A stretch of 64,000 nucleotides of DNA. Origin: Roseomonas gilardii (GTDB lineage: Bacteria; Pseudomonadota; Alphaproteobacteria; Acetobacterales; Acetobacteraceae). Position 1 is the first letter of the stretch. Each line of letters begins with the position of its first letter. The position numbers and the translations under genes were made by a program. Positions 47,984 through 59,259 of this stretch are shown one piece after another. The stretch lies in the NCBI RefSeq assembly GCF_001941945.1, contig NZ_CP015583.1, forward strand, positions 2,301,501 to 2,365,500. Direction: 5' to 3'. The notes below the pieces were generated by a model, which saw only the letters and a program-made list of their open reading frames with translations, was not told the DNA's origin and made no database searches.

Positions 47984-50297
47984 CCCCGCCCGCCCGCAGC
48001 AGCGCGGCGAAGCGGTCCAACCCTTCCTCCACCGATGTCCGCCACCGCCCGGCCAGTTCCCGGGAGGCTTGCAGGATTTCCGTGCGCAAGGCGGGGCTGG
48101 CGCGGTACTCCGCCATCCATTCCGCCACCGCCGCCGCGTCCTCGGCCTGCTGCGCCGGATGCCGCGCGCCCAGCCCGGCGAAGGCATGGCGCGTGCCGAT
48201 CACCGGATGCCCGAGGCCCAGGGCCTCGACGGTCTTGATCTTCAGCCCCGTGCCGCCCTCGACCGGATTCACGACACAGTCCACCAGCCGGTAGAAGGCG
48301 CCCGCCTCCTCCACCGGCCCGAGCGCGGTGCCGGCGGACCGGAATCCACCCTCCACCCTCGCCTCCCCCGCCAGGAGCCAGGGAATATCCGGATGATGGG
48401 CCAGGGCCCGGTCCAGCGCCGCCGCGCCGTGCTGGTTCCAGACATTGCCGCTGGCCAGCAGCCCGAATTCCCAGGCCGCCGCGCCGCCGGCATGGGGCGC
48501 CGTCCCACTTGCCCCACCAGGCGCATGGCCGACCGTCAGCACCGCCCGGGCGCCACGCTGGCGCAGCACCTCGCTTTCCTCCGGCTGGATGCCCAGCACC
48601 AGATCGGCCCGTGCCAGCCCCGCCGCCTCCTCCGCCAGCCCGGTCCAGTACCAGGACGGCGCCAGGCCTAGCCTCGCCGCCTCGCCCGCGCGGCCGCCGA
48701 CCAGATCATGTGTGTCCAGCACGCGGAAGGCCCCCGGCACGGCCTCCAGCACCGCCGACATCCAGGTATAGGAGGCGATCACCACGTCGTGGCGTCCCTG
48801 CCGGTGCAACGCCGCGACCGCCTCCACCGTCTCCGGCGGGCACCAGTCGTCCAGCGCCCAGCGATCCGCATGGGCGGGGAAGCGCGCCGGCCGCCAGGGA
48901 ATGGGATGCCATGCCAGCCAGGGCGAGGCCCCGGAGCCCGCCGAGCCGGGCGGAATGACAGGTGCCGCCAGTTCCATCGGCAACCCGCGGCTGGCCAACG
49001 CCCCGGCCAGCCGGGCGATCCGGGCCGCATTCCCCGCCCGCACCGGCACTGGCGAAAGCGGCGAGACCAGCAGGATGCGCGGCGGGGCGCCACGCGCCGC
49101 CGCTGGCCGCGCGAGAGGTCCAGGCACGGCCAGGGGCGGCGGCGCGGCACGGAAATCCTCGATCACGGCGCGATAGGCCCGCGCCACCGCCTCGGGCGAG
49201 AGCACCGTCCGGGCGAAAAGCCGCGCCCGCTCCCCGATCGCGTCGCGCAGGCCCGGATCGCAGCTCAGCGCCGCCAGGGCCGCCACCATCGCGCGCTGTG
49301 GCGCCAGGGCGGGCACGGCCAGCACCGCGTCGCGCGGCAACTCGGCATAGGCACCCGTGTCCGACACCAGCGCGCAGCGGCCGGCGGCCAGGGCCCGCGC
49401 CAGCGTGCCGGAGCTTTCCCCCACCGAGGGCGCGCGCAGATTGGCCAGCACGTCGCAGGCGGCGATATGGAGGCCGAGCCGCGATTCCTCCAGGAATCCG
49501 GTGACACGCAGCCGCCCCTGAGCCCGCAGGCGCTCCACCGCCGCGCCGGGCGGCCCCGTCACCGCCTCGTCCCATTCGCCGGCATGGACCCAGAGCAGGT
49601 CCGGACGGCGCGGCGCCAGCGCCGCCACGGCCTCCGCCACCCAGCCGAGGCGCTTGGCGCGGGAAGCGAAGCCCGCGGTGAGGACCACGAAGGCGTCGCC
49701 CGGCAGGCCCAGCGCCGCGCGCGCCGCCTCCCGGTCGGAGGGCCCCGGCAGGGCCAGATGGGGGATGACCGCGCAGCGCAGGGCCAGTTCCGGGCAGCGC
49801 TGCCGCAACAGTTCTTCCGCGTGGCGCGAATGCACCACCACGGCCCTCGCCCCGCGCAGGGCGGGCCGCAGCAGGTCCAGCGCCGAGGCCGCCGCGCCGG
49901 GAAGGCGCCCCCGCTCCAGCCACGGCCTCGCCAGCCCCTCCCACAGCGCCGGACAAGCCTCGCGGATCTCCCCGGGCGGCAGGGCGAGGCGCGCCGGCAC
50001 GGCGAGGGTCATGTCATGCAGCGTCACCACCCCCGGCACCCGGCGCAGCGCGCGCAGCACGAAGGCATGGCTGGGATTGTTGCCAAGCTGGTGCAGCGCT
50101 CTCGCCCCCGGAGGGATGGCGGCCCCGGCAGCCTCCTCCGAGTCGCGGATGTCGCAGTCGTAGGCGCCGGAAAGTGCGTCGGTCAGGGCCCCGGCGTAAT
50201 CGGCGATCCCGTTCCGCATCGGCGGCATCGGGGAAAAGACATGCAGCCTGGGTCGCAGAAGCCTGGTCTCCGGCCTTAAGGGGGCACTCTCGCCCAA
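47949..50297 (-). CDS. Fused double GT4-type glycosyltransferase
   Basis: 782 residues containing two GT-B units. The first (residues ~17-390) starts LHVFSPMPPMRNGIADYAGA, with the nucleotide-binding region ACDVLANLRAPSVGESSGTLARALAAGR. The second (~405-770) starts ILLVSPLSPVPVRAGNAARIARLAGAL and has DCVVNPVEGGTGLKIKTVEALGLGHPVIGT. Both halves keep the C-terminal donor-binding glutamate pattern. The start is probably a TTG at 50297, without a clear ribosome-binding site; a later start is possible. Surface glycan or polysaccharide synthesis is inferred. Confidence 0.85.
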   Translation of the reverse strand: MGESAPLRPETRLLRPRLHVFSPMPPMRNGIADYAGALTDALSGAYDCDIRDSEEAAGAAIPPGARALHQLGNNPSHAFVLRALRRVPGVVTLHDMTLAVPARLALPPGEIREACPALWEGLARPWLERGRLPGAAASALDLLRPALRGARAVVVHSRHAEELLRQRCPELALRCAVIPHLALPGPSDREAARAALGLPGDAFVVLTAGFASRAKRLGWVAEAVAALAPRRPDLLWVHAGEWDEAVTGPPGAAVERLRAQGRLRVTGFLEESRLGLHIAACDVLANLRAPSVGESSGTLARALAAGRCALVSDTGAYAELPRDAVLAVPALAPQRAMVAALAALSCDPGLRDAIGERARLFARTVLSPEAVARAYRAVIEDFRAAPPPLAVPGPLARPAAARGAPPRILLVSPLSPVPVRAGNAARIARLAGALASRGLPMELAAPVIPPGSAGSGASPWLAWHPIPWRPARFPAHADRWALDDWCPPETVEAVAALHRQGRHDVVIASYTWMSAVLEAVPGAFRVLDTHDLVGGRAGEAARLGLAPSWYWTGLAEEAAGLARADLVLGIQPEESEVLRQRGARAVLTVGHAPGGASGTAPHAGGAAAWEFGLLASGNVWNQHGAAALDRALAHHPDIPWLLAGEARVEGGFRSAGTALGPVEEAGAFYRLVDCVVNPVEGGTGLKIKTVEALGLGHPVIGTRHAFAGLGARHPAQQAEDAAAVAEWMAEYRASPALRTEILQASRELAGRWRTSVEEGLDRFAALLRAGGVTPEPGSGGPG

Positions 50298-50401
50298 TGG
50301 TTGATGATTGATTAACCTCTCAGGATGATTGCGTCACGTCCATCTGGGCCCATCCCGCCCAGGTAGCAGGGCGCCATGCCGGAGCAGGAGAGGAACACGG
50401 T

Positions 50402-51697
50402 TTGACGGATGCTGGGCCGAGACCTCCCGCTTTCGAGCATGCGGGGCTGGAGACAGGCCTCCTGCGCCTGCGCTGCGTGACGCCGGGCCGGCTGGAGGCG
50501 CCCCTGGTCGCCTGGCTGGGTGGCATGGAAGCCGGCCGCGCCGAACTGCCGGAAGGCTCCGCCGGGTTCCAGCCCGGCGATCCGCTCACGCTCCGCATCG
50601 GCCGCCTGCCCTGCGCCGCGCCCGGCGAGATGCTGCGCTTCGCCCAGCCCGGCGGCGGCGGCGGGGATCTGGCGCCACCCCTCGCCCTGGCGGATGGCCG
50701 CGTGGCCTGGGCGCTGCTCGGCCCGGGCGAGCCTGTGGTGGAGGCGCTGGAGGCGCACCAGGGCGTGCTGCACGGCCGTCTGGTGAACGCCGTGAACGGA
50801 CTCTTCGCCCCGCCCTTTTCCGCACGGGTGAACGGCGCCCTGCCCCGCGCCGTGGTGGCGGAAACGCCCCGCCCCCGCCCTGACGGCGCCTCGGTGATCC
50901 GCTTCGCCCTGTCGCTGCGCCCGGAGGAGATCGGCGAGGCAGGGCTGAGCGTGGAGATCCGGGCGGAAGGCGTGGAGGCGCCCCTGGCCCGCTGGGCCCT
51001 GGCGCCGGTCGTGCTCCAGGAGGCCGAGACCCTGGCCGGCCTCGCGGCCCGGCTGCGCCGGCTGGAACAGGCCAGCACCCTGCGGGCCGCACGGCTGCGG
51101 CTGGACCTCGACCACGGCTTCGCCACGCGTGACGCCCGCTTCGAGGCCTTCGTCGAACACGTGGTGGGCCTGATCGCGGGCGCCGGCCCGGCGGGCGGCC
51201 GGATCGCCGCGCCCGATGACAGGATCGAGGCCCTGCTCACCCCCTTGCGCGCCCTGCTCGACGAGGCGACGCCGCCCCCGGCCACGCTGCCGGCGGAACG
51301 GCGCCTCGGCCCCGGCGACGGCGCCTTCACCCTGGGCTGGCATCCGCCCGAGGAAGCCTTCCGCTGGATGGGGCCCAGCGGCATGGTGGAGAACCCGGAC
51401 CCCTGGCGCCCGGTGCGCGCCGTGCGGCTGCGCGTGGCCCAGGTCTATGGCAGCGACCGCCCCCGCCTGCTGGCCAGCCTCGATGCCCGCCACGCGCCGC
51501 TGCGCCTGGAACCGGTGGAAGGCGGGACGGAGGTGCTGATCGAGCCGGAGGAGGCGCTGGCCTTCGACGTGCTGCGCCTCGACAGCCTCACCCATGGCAG
51601 CCCGGCGCGCGAGGGCCGGGGCGACGACACGCGAGAACTCTCGCTCGCCGTGACGGAGGTGGTCTTCCTCTATGCCGGGGATGGCGGCGGGACCTGA
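50402..51697 (+). CDS. Hypothetical protein, unassigned
   Basis: 431 residues, no family recognised. It is soluble, with no signal or membrane helix, and made of alternating beta-type and short helical segments. Recurrent patterns are GRLVNAVNGLFAPPFSARVNGAL and a later FTLGWHPPEEAFRWMGPSGMVEN. The start is a TTG after GGAGAGG-like sequence. It is divergent from the double glycosyltransferase across 104 bases, so a role with glycan synthesis is possible but unproven. Confidence 0.7.
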   Translation: MTDAGPRPPAFEHAGLETGLLRLRCVTPGRLEAPLVAWLGGMEAGRAELPEGSAGFQPGDPLTLRIGRLPCAAPGEMLRFAQPGGGGGDLAPPLALADGRVAWALLGPGEPVVEALEAHQGVLHGRLVNAVNGLFAPPFSARVNGALPRAVVAETPRPRPDGASVIRFALSLRPEEIGEAGLSVEIRAEGVEAPLARWALAPVVLQEAETLAGLAARLRRLEQASTLRAARLRLDLDHGFATRDARFEAFVEHVVGLIAGAGPAGGRIAAPDDRIEALLTPLRALLDEATPPPATLPAERRLGPGDGAFTLGWHPPEEAFRWMGPSGMVENPDPWRPVRAVRLRVAQVYGSDRPRLLASLDARHAPLRLEPVEGGTEVLIEPEEALAFDVLRLDSLTHGSPAREGRGDDTRELSLAVTEVVFLYAGDGGGT

Positions 51698-51734
51698 CCC
51701 GCCGCCCCCCCGGGGCGCATGGAACCGCGAGGGC

Positions 51735-53024
<1,290 letters not shown>

Positions 53025-53026
53025 GT

Positions 53027-54193
53027 TCAGTCCTTTCCGGAAACCGGCGCGGCAGCGCCGTCGAATGGCACGGCCTCCTGGCCGCGCAGGATATGGGAAC
53101 AACGCAGGCGGCGCGGATCGTCATCCTGCGACAATGCCTGCACGGTGACGAAGCCTTTCGCGCGCAGCGCCGCCCCGGCGGCGGGATCGGCCCCCGCCGG
53201 CAGGAAGACCCGCGCCGCCCCGGCCCGCCGCGGCGCGGCGCGCAGCACGGCATCCGGATAGAGCGTCAGCCCCGTCGCGGGCTCCTCGCCCGACATGTAG
53301 CGGCCGCCCCGCGCCATCTCTCCCGTGCGCCCGGGGCCGAAGATCGTATAGGCCACGCCCGTGTGATACCGCAGCCCGCGGAACTCCACCGGGTCCAGCG
53401 TGATGCGCAGATCCGGCGCGCGGGCGCGGATGGCGGCGATCACCGCCTTGGCATTGTCGGCGATGGCGCGCGCCTGCGGCGGCAGAGCAGCCGCCTCCAG
53501 CGCCGCCAGCGCGGCATCGGCCGGCCCGGCACCGGCCAGCAGCCCGGGCAGGTACACGGCGGGCGGCCCGGCCTGCTCGGCCAGCGCGGTCACGGCGGCG
53601 GCATCCTTGCGGTCCAGCGCCCGAGCCAGCGCCTGCCGCGCCTCGCCGGTCAGCCCGGCGGCATCCAGCAGCGCCGGGGACATGGCCGGCAGGGTGATGT
53701 CCAGCGCGACATTCTCCACCCCCACCCGCGCCAGCGCCTCGACCCCCACCAGCGCCACCTCGGCATCGGCGGCGGCGCAGTCGACGCCGATCAGCTCGAT
53801 CCCCGCCTGCGGCAACTGCCGCTCCGGCGCGATCTGCGAGCCGCGCACCCGCAGCACCTGGCCGGAATAGGACAGCCGCAGCGGCCGCTCCACGCCACGC
53901 AGCCGGGTCGCGGCCAGCCGCGCCACCTGCGGCGTCATGTCGGCGCGCAGCCCCATCATGCGCTGGCTCACCGGGTCCATCAGGCGGAAGGTCTGCTCCG
54001 CCACGGCGGCGCCCGACCCGGCCAGCAGCCCTTCCTCGAATTCCAGCAGCGGCGGCTTCACCCGCTCGTAGCCATGCGCGGCGAAGACGGCGAGCATCGC
54101 CTCCACCAGCGCGGCCTCGCGCGCGGCGTCGGGGGGGAGCAGGTCGGACAGGCCCGCCGGCAACAGGGCGGGGTTGGGACTGTCGGAGGGCAT
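53027..54193 (-). CDS. hisZ: ATP phosphoribosyltransferase regulatory subunit
   Basis: HisRS-like protein without aminoacylation activity that partners the short form of HisG in histidine synthesis. 388 residues with [20 protein letters not shown], the class II motif 2-like [30 protein letters not shown], and [14 protein letters not shown] near the C-terminus. It precedes purA by two bases, an arrangement seen in alphaproteobacteria. Confidence 0.93.
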   Translation of the reverse strand: MPSDSPNPALLPAGLSDLLPPDAAREAALVEAMLAVFAAHGYERVKPPLLEFEEGLLAGSGAAVAEQTFRLMDPVSQRMMGLRADMTPQVARLAATRLRGVERPLRLSYSGQVLRVRGSQIAPERQLPQAGIELIGVDCAAADAEVALVGVEALARVGVENVALDITLPAMSPALLDAAGLTGEARQALARALDRKDAAAVTALAEQAGPPAVYLPGLLAGAGPADAALAALEAAALPPQARAIADNAKAVIAAIRARAPDLRITLDPVEFRGLRYHTGVAYTIFGPGRTGEMARGGRYMSGEEPATGLTLYPDAVLRAAPRRAGAARVFLPAGADPAAGAALRAKGFVTVQALSQDDDPRRLRCSHILRGQEAVPFDGAAAPVSGKD

Positions 54194-54305
54194 CTCGTCT
54201 CGCGGTCTCGAACGGCATGAAAAGCGCGCGCGGCTGTGTGGCAGTCTGTACGGGGAACGGCAAGGCCGGAGAACCGTTCACATCCGGCATCAACGAGGGT
54301 CTGCC

Positions 54306-54860
54306 ATGAAAAGGCCTGCCGCTCTTCTCCTTCTTGCCCCCCTCCTGCTGGCCGCCTGCACCACGCCCCAGCCCGGCCCGGACGTGTCCGGCTGGGGCGA
54401 TCCCTTCACCCTCGGCGCCCAGGATGCGCTGGAGGATTTCGGCCATACCGCCGGGATGGAGGGACGTCTGGACAAGTCGCTCTTCGCCGCGCTGCGGGTC
54501 GAGCAACTGGCCGAGGCGGCGCAGACCGACCCGCTCTGGCAGACCGGGCGCATCTCCAGCCTCCAGCCGCAGCTCCTGATGGCCCGCCGCCAGATGCGGC
54601 AGGCCGCCGGCATCGCCGAGAACGCACCGCCCCGCCCGGTCCAGACGGGCCTCTACCGCGCCCTCCAGGCCTCCCAGGCCGGCGACATGGCGCGCGCCCA
54701 GGCGGCCCTCACCGGCCCGGCCTTCCCGCTCGGCGGTGCCGCCACGCTGCAGCGGCTGCAACACCTGCCCCGGCTGCCGCTGGTCGATCAGGCCGCCGCC
54801 CAGACCGCCCTCGTGGCCAGCAGCCCGGGCGGCCGCAGCAATTCCGGCCTGCCCTTCTGA
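54306..54860 (+). CDS. Putative lipoprotein, unknown function
   Basis: 184 residues beginning MKRPAALLLLAPLLLAACTT, a lipoprotein signal with lipobox LAAC (lipidated Cys18). GAGG lies nine bases upstream. The mature part is alanine/glutamine-rich and helical, with no recognised domain. It stands alone between hisZ (divergent) and serC (convergent, 18-base gap). Confidence 0.75.
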   Translation: MKRPAALLLLAPLLLAACTTPQPGPDVSGWGDPFTLGAQDALEDFGHTAGMEGRLDKSLFAALRVEQLAEAAQTDPLWQTGRISSLQPQLLMARRQMRQAAGIAENAPPRPVQTGLYRALQASQAGDMARAQAALTGPAFPLGGAATLQRLQHLPRLPLVDQAAAQTALVASSPGGRSNSGLPF

Positions 54861-54878
54861 CGGCAGGCCAGCCGGGCC

Positions 54879-56051
54879 TCAGCCCGCGAAACGCGCCCTG
54901 GTTTCCGCATAGGCCCAGTCGAGCCAGGGCAGCAGCGCCTCGATATCCGCGGTTTCCACCGTCGCGCCGCCCCAGATCCGCACCCCCGGCGGCGCGTCGC
55001 GATAGGGGGCGAGGTCGAAACCCGCCCCTTCCGCCTCCACCAGCCCGGTCAGCAGCTTCGCCGCCTTGCCCTGCGCCTCGGCGTCGAGCCCGGTGAACCA
55101 GGGCGCCACGATACGCAGGCAGATCGAGGTCGAGGAGCGCGTCGCCGGGTCTTCCGCCAGGAACTCCACCCAGTCGCGGCTTTCCACCCAGCGCGCGACG
55201 GCGGCCAGGTTCGCCTGCGACCGCGCCTTCAGCCCCGCGAGCCCACCCACGGATTCCGCCCAGCGCAGCCCGTCCAGCGCATCCTCGACGCAGAGCATGG
55301 AGGGCGTGTTGATCGTGTCCCCCGCGAAGATCCCCTCGATCGGCTTGCCGCCTTTGGCAAGGCGGAAGACCTTCGGCAGTGGCCGGTCCGGCGTGAACGT
55401 CGCCAGCCGCTCCACGGCGCGCGGCGAGAGCGCCAGCATCCCGTGCCCGGCCTCGCCCCCCAGCACCTTCTGCCAGGACCAGGTCACCACATCGAGCCGG
55501 TCCCAGGGCAGGTCCATCGCGAAGGCCGCCGAGGTGGCATCGCAGATCGCCAGCCCCGCGCGGTCCGGCGCGATCCAACCCGCATCCGGCGCCCGCACGC
55601 CCGAGGTCGTGCCGTTCCACACGAAAACCACGTCCCGCGCCCAGTCCACGGCGCCAAGATCCGGCAGCCGCCCATAGGGGGCCTTCAGCACGCGCGCATC
55701 CGGCAGGCGGAGCTGCGTGACGATGTCGTTGGCCCATTCGCCGGAGAAGGACTCCCAGCTCAGCACATCGACGCCCCGCGCCCCGAGCAGCGACCAGAGC
55801 GCCATCTCCACCGCCCCGGTGTCGGAGGCGGGCACGATTCCCAGCCGCCAGCCCTCCGGCATGCCCAGCACGGCGCGCGACCGCTCGATCACCTCGCCCA
55901 GCCGCGCCTTGGGCTCCTTCGCGCGATGACTCCGTCCGACCAGGGCCGTGGCCAGCACCTCTGGCGACCAGCCCGGCCGCTTGGCGCAGGGGCCGGAGGA
56001 GAAACAGGGGTTGCTCGGGCGGAGATTCGGCTTTTCGGTCGCGGCGGGCAT
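54879..56051 (-). CDS. serC: Phosphoserine aminotransferase
   Basis: PLP enzyme of serine biosynthesis; also acts in pyridoxal synthesis in many bacteria. 390 residues from [20 protein letters not shown], with [40 protein letters not shown] and the PLP lysine in [17 protein letters not shown]. The [15 protein letters not shown] start is the alphaproteobacterial subfamily form. serA, often next to serC, is not present in this window. Confidence 0.95.
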   Translation of the reverse strand: MPAATEKPNLRPSNPCFSSGPCAKRPGWSPEVLATALVGRSHRAKEPKARLGEVIERSRAVLGMPEGWRLGIVPASDTGAVEMALWSLLGARGVDVLSWESFSGEWANDIVTQLRLPDARVLKAPYGRLPDLGAVDWARDVVFVWNGTTSGVRAPDAGWIAPDRAGLAICDATSAAFAMDLPWDRLDVVTWSWQKVLGGEAGHGMLALSPRAVERLATFTPDRPLPKVFRLAKGGKPIEGIFAGDTINTPSMLCVEDALDGLRWAESVGGLAGLKARSQANLAAVARWVESRDWVEFLAEDPATRSSTSICLRIVAPWFTGLDAEAQGKAAKLLTGLVEAEGAGFDLAPYRDAPPGVRIWGGATVETADIEALLPWLDWAYAETRARFAG

Positions 56052-56294
56052 CGGCGTGCGGTCTTTCCAGGTGGCGAGCCCTCGGCTCGCTCGGAACCCG
56101 GGCGCGGCGGCCCGGAAAGAAGCGAGGGTTACGCCCTGCCTCACCCGGCGGGCAAGGCATGCCGCCCGCCGGTCAGCCCCCGCCGGTCAGCCCCCGCGGT
56201 CAGCCATGACGCCCGGCATGGCACCGGAGGCACGACGATCCCCGTGCGTCCCGGCCCGCCGCAACCGGAACGGGGCTGCACGCTTTCTGCCGCG

Positions 56295-57332
56295 ATGACC
56301 CGCCCGCACGCCTCCGTGACGATCCTGCTCGTCCTGCTCCTGGCCCTGTTCTGGCTGGTGCCGAGCTTCCCGCTCACCGTCTTCGTGGCCGTTCTCCTGG
56401 CCGTGGCGCTGCGGGCGCTGGCGGAGCCGCTGATCCGGCGCCTCGGCCTGCCCGAGCCCCTGGGCGTGCTGGCGGTGCTGCTTTGCCTGGGCGCCCTCGC
56501 CGCGCTCGGCATCCATCTGGCCCTCGACCCGCTGAGCGCCCAGGCCCGGCAGCTCGCCGACAGCCTGCCGGGCTCGCTCGGCGAGCTGGAGCGGCATCTC
56601 CATGCCGAGGGCTGGGGCCGCTGGTTGCTCGACCATCTCGACGGCGGGCTCATGGAGGATATCGAGACCCGGGACGTCCTCCAGCGCGGCGGGCAGGCCG
56701 CGGCCGGCGCCGCCAGCCTCATGGGGGGCCTGCTGGGCGGCCTGTTCGGCGGCCTTGGCACCGGTCTCTTCACCCTGCTGCTCGCGCTCTACTTCGCGCT
56801 GCACCCGGAAACCTATCTGCGCGGCCTCCGCGCCCTCCTCGCCCCGGAACTCCAGGAGGAGGCGAAGGCCCTGCTGTCGCAGCTCGGCACCGTGCTCCGC
56901 TTCTGGCTGGCTGGGCAGCTCTTCTCCATGGCCTTCACCGGCACACTGGTCTGGCTCGGCCTCTGGTTCCTGGGCATCCCGCTGGCGGCGATCCTCGGCG
57001 TGCTGACCGCGCTGCTCGGCTTCATCCCGATCGTCGGCCCCATCCTGGCAGCCGTGCCCGCCGTGCTCATGGGTGCCTCCCAGGGCTTCGACACCGCCCT
57101 CTGGGTGGTGGCGCTCTTCCTGGTGCTGCATGTGCTGGAGGGCGACATCCTCACCCCCCTCATCCAGTCCAGGGCGGTGGACCTGCCGCCCGGCATGCTG
57201 CTCATGTCCCAGCTCTTCCTGGGCGCGCTGTTCGGCCTGCTCGGCCTGGCGGTCGCCGCGCCGCTGGCGGCAGTCACCATCACGGTGGTCAAGCGCAGCT
57301 ACGTGCGGGACTGGTTGCGCCGCCTTCGGTGA
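56295..57332 (+). CDS. AI-2E family transporter, copy 1
   Basis: 345 residues with seven to eight hydrophobic helices and a central amphipathic insert (residues ~85-130). Family signature: FWLAGQLFSMAFTGTLVWLG, then LTALLGFIPIVGPILAAVPAVLMG, and HVLEGDILTPLIQSRAVDLPP. The family includes TqsA/YdiK-like exporters of autoinducer-2 and proton/sodium antiporters. The frame is open upstream through the serC antisense strand; the ATG at MTRPHASVTIL was chosen. A paralogue follows 71 bases later. Confidence 0.9.
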   Translation: MTRPHASVTILLVLLLALFWLVPSFPLTVFVAVLLAVALRALAEPLIRRLGLPEPLGVLAVLLCLGALAALGIHLALDPLSAQARQLADSLPGSLGELERHLHAEGWGRWLLDHLDGGLMEDIETRDVLQRGGQAAAGAASLMGGLLGGLFGGLGTGLFTLLLALYFALHPETYLRGLRALLAPELQEEAKALLSQLGTVLRFWLAGQLFSMAFTGTLVWLGLWFLGIPLAAILGVLTALLGFIPIVGPILAAVPAVLMGASQGFDTALWVVALFLVLHVLEGDILTPLIQSRAVDLPPGMLLMSQLFLGALFGLLGLAVAAPLAAVTITVVKRSYVRDWLRRLR

Positions 57333-57403
57333 TCGGCGGGCGGCTTGCCCGGCCCACGGGCGCCCCGCATAGACAGGCATCCGCACGGAATCCACCCAGC
57401 AGA

Positions 57404-58471
57404 ATGACCCGCTCGACCCTCTCGCTCACCGTCCTGCTCATCGCCTTCGCGCTGATGTGCTGGCTGGTGCCCAATGCGCTCCTGATCGGCTTCGCCGGCG
57501 CCATCCTGGCCGTGGGGCTGCGCGCCCTGGCCGGGCCCATCGTGGTGAAGACCGGCCTCGGCGGCGGCTGGGCCGTGCTGCTGGTGGCCGTGCTCATCGT
57601 CCTCGTGCTCGGCCTGGGCGTCTGGGCCTCGATCACGCCGCTCTCCGCCCAGGTCCAGCTCTTCGCCCAGTCCGCCCCCCAGGCGCTGCGCTCGCTGCAG
57701 AACTATCTCTCGGACTTTCCCTGGATCCAGCAGCAGATCGAGCACTTCCAGCCCGAACGGGTGATCTCCGCGGTCGGCGACCAGGCAGCCGGCATGGCGG
57801 CGATGGGCATCAGCGGCACGCTGGGCGGCCTCGCCAACATCGTGCTGATCGTGCTGCTGGCCCTCTACCTCGCCTCGGAGCCCTCGCTCTACCGCCGCGG
57901 CTTCGCCGCCCTGCTCTCGCCGGACCTGCGGCCGGACGGGATGCATGTGCTCGACGCCGCCGGCGGCGCGCTGCGCGGCTGGCTGCTCGGTGCCCTCTGC
58001 GCCATGGTCTTCAACGGCGTGCTGATCTGGCTGGGCCTCTGGGCGCTGGGCGTGCCGCTCTCGCCCCTGCTCGGCGCCATCGCCGGGCTGACCAGCTTCG
58101 TTCCCTATATCGGCGCCATCGCGGCGGCGCTGCCGGCGGCGCTGATGGCACTGGGCAAGGACCCCTCCCTCGTGCCCTGGGCGCTCGGCGTCTATTTCGT
58201 GGTGCAGATGCTGGAGGGCAATGTCCTCACCCCCATGGTGCAGAAGCAGACGGCCGACCTGCCGCCCGCCCTGCTGCTGCTGTCGCAGACCGTCATGGGC
58301 ACGGTGGCCGGCCTGCTCGGCGTGGTGCTGGCCGCCCCGATCCTGGCCGTGGCGATGACGGTGGTGCAGGCCTCCTACATCAAGCTCCGGCTGGAGGACC
58401 GCGAGGATGCGGAGACGGTGCAGGCCGAGGGCCGGGCTCACCCCGGCAGCGGCAACTCCATCCGCCCGTAG
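57404..58471 (+). CDS. AI-2E family transporter, copy 2
   Basis: 355 residues, same architecture as the preceding gene: ALRGWLLGALCAMVFNGVLI, then AIAGLTSFVPYIGAIAAALPAALM and FVVQMLEGNVLTPMVQKQTADLPP. Both start MTR and probably arose by tandem duplication, with clear divergence. It ends with a hydrophilic tail that overlaps the convergent phzF-like gene by 34 bases. Confidence 0.9.
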   Translation: MTRSTLSLTVLLIAFALMCWLVPNALLIGFAGAILAVGLRALAGPIVVKTGLGGGWAVLLVAVLIVLVLGLGVWASITPLSAQVQLFAQSAPQALRSLQNYLSDFPWIQQQIEHFQPERVISAVGDQAAGMAAMGISGTLGGLANIVLIVLLALYLASEPSLYRRGFAALLSPDLRPDGMHVLDAAGGALRGWLLGALCAMVFNGVLIWLGLWALGVPLSPLLGAIAGLTSFVPYIGAIAAALPAALMALGKDPSLVPWALGVYFVVQMLEGNVLTPMVQKQTADLPPALLLLSQTVMGTVAGLLGVVLAAPILAVAMTVVQASYIKLRLEDREDAETVQAEGRAHPGSGNSIRP

Positions 58472-59259
58472 AGCACCGCCTTCCCGCCCAGAAGGGCACG
58501 GGCCTGCCCGCCGGGCCCGTCCCGCAGCTCGCACCAGAGCGTGCCGCCGCGCCGGCTGGCCTGGCGGCAGACCAGCCTCCGCCGCCCCAGCCGCTCCGCC
58601 CAGAAGGGCAGGAGCTGGGTATGCGCCACGCCGGTCACCGGGTCCTCCGGCACGCCGACGCTGGCCGCGAAGAAGCGGGAAACCACGTCATGCACCCCGT
58701 CATCCCCGGGGGCGGTGACGATCACCCGGGCCGGCACGGCATCCCCGCCGCCCAGCGCCGCGATGCGCCCATGGTCCGGCCGCAGCCGCCGCACCTCCTC
58801 CGCCGTATCGAAGACGCAGAGCCAGTCGCGCGAACGCCACACCTCGCGCGGCATGGCGCCCAGCGCCTCGGCGAGCCCGGCGGGCGGCTCCGCCCGGACC
58901 GCGCCGCGGGCCGGGAAGTCCAGCACATAGAGATCGCCCTCGCGCGCCACCCCCAGCATCCCCGACAGGGTGCGGAAGCGCAGCGGCCCGTCCACGCCGA
59001 GTTCCGTGGCCAGCACATGCGCCGTGGCCAGCGTGGCATGGCCGCAGAGCTCCACCTCCGTCGCCGGGGTGAACCAGCGCAGGTGCCATTGCCCCGCCCC
59101 GTCCGGGATCAGGAAGGCCGTCTCGCTCAGATTGTGCTCGGCGGCCATGGCCTGCATCACCGTGTCCGGCAGCCAGGTCTCCAGCGGCACCACCGCGGCC
59201 GGATTGCCCTCGAAGACCCGCTCAGCGAAGGCATCCACGAAGAAGGCGTGCAGCATCAC
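58438..59259 (-). CDS. PhzF-family isomerase/epimerase-like protein
   Basis: 273 residues, two-domain PhzF fold: HAFFVDAFAERVFEGNPAAVV at the N-terminus, the catalytic glutamate Glu46 in EHNLSETAFLIP, LRWFTPATEVELCGHATLATAH, and the later SVGVPEDPVTGVAHTQL. PhzF acts in phenazine synthesis in pseudomonads; most relatives, like this one with no phz genes nearby, have unknown substrates. Its start overlaps the thiD stop by four bases. Confidence 0.92.
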   Translation of the reverse strand: MMLHAFFVDAFAERVFEGNPAAVVPLETWLPDTVMQAMAAEHNLSETAFLIPDGAGQWHLRWFTPATEVELCGHATLATAHVLATELGVDGPLRFRTLSGMLGVAREGDLYVLDFPARGAVRAEPPAGLAEALGAMPREVWRSRDWLCVFDTAEEVRRLRPDHGRIAALGGGDAVPARVIVTAPGDDGVHDVVSRFFAASVGVPEDPVTGVAHTQLLPFWAERLGRRRLVCRQASRRGGTLWCELRDGPGGQARALLGGKAVLYGRMELPLPG

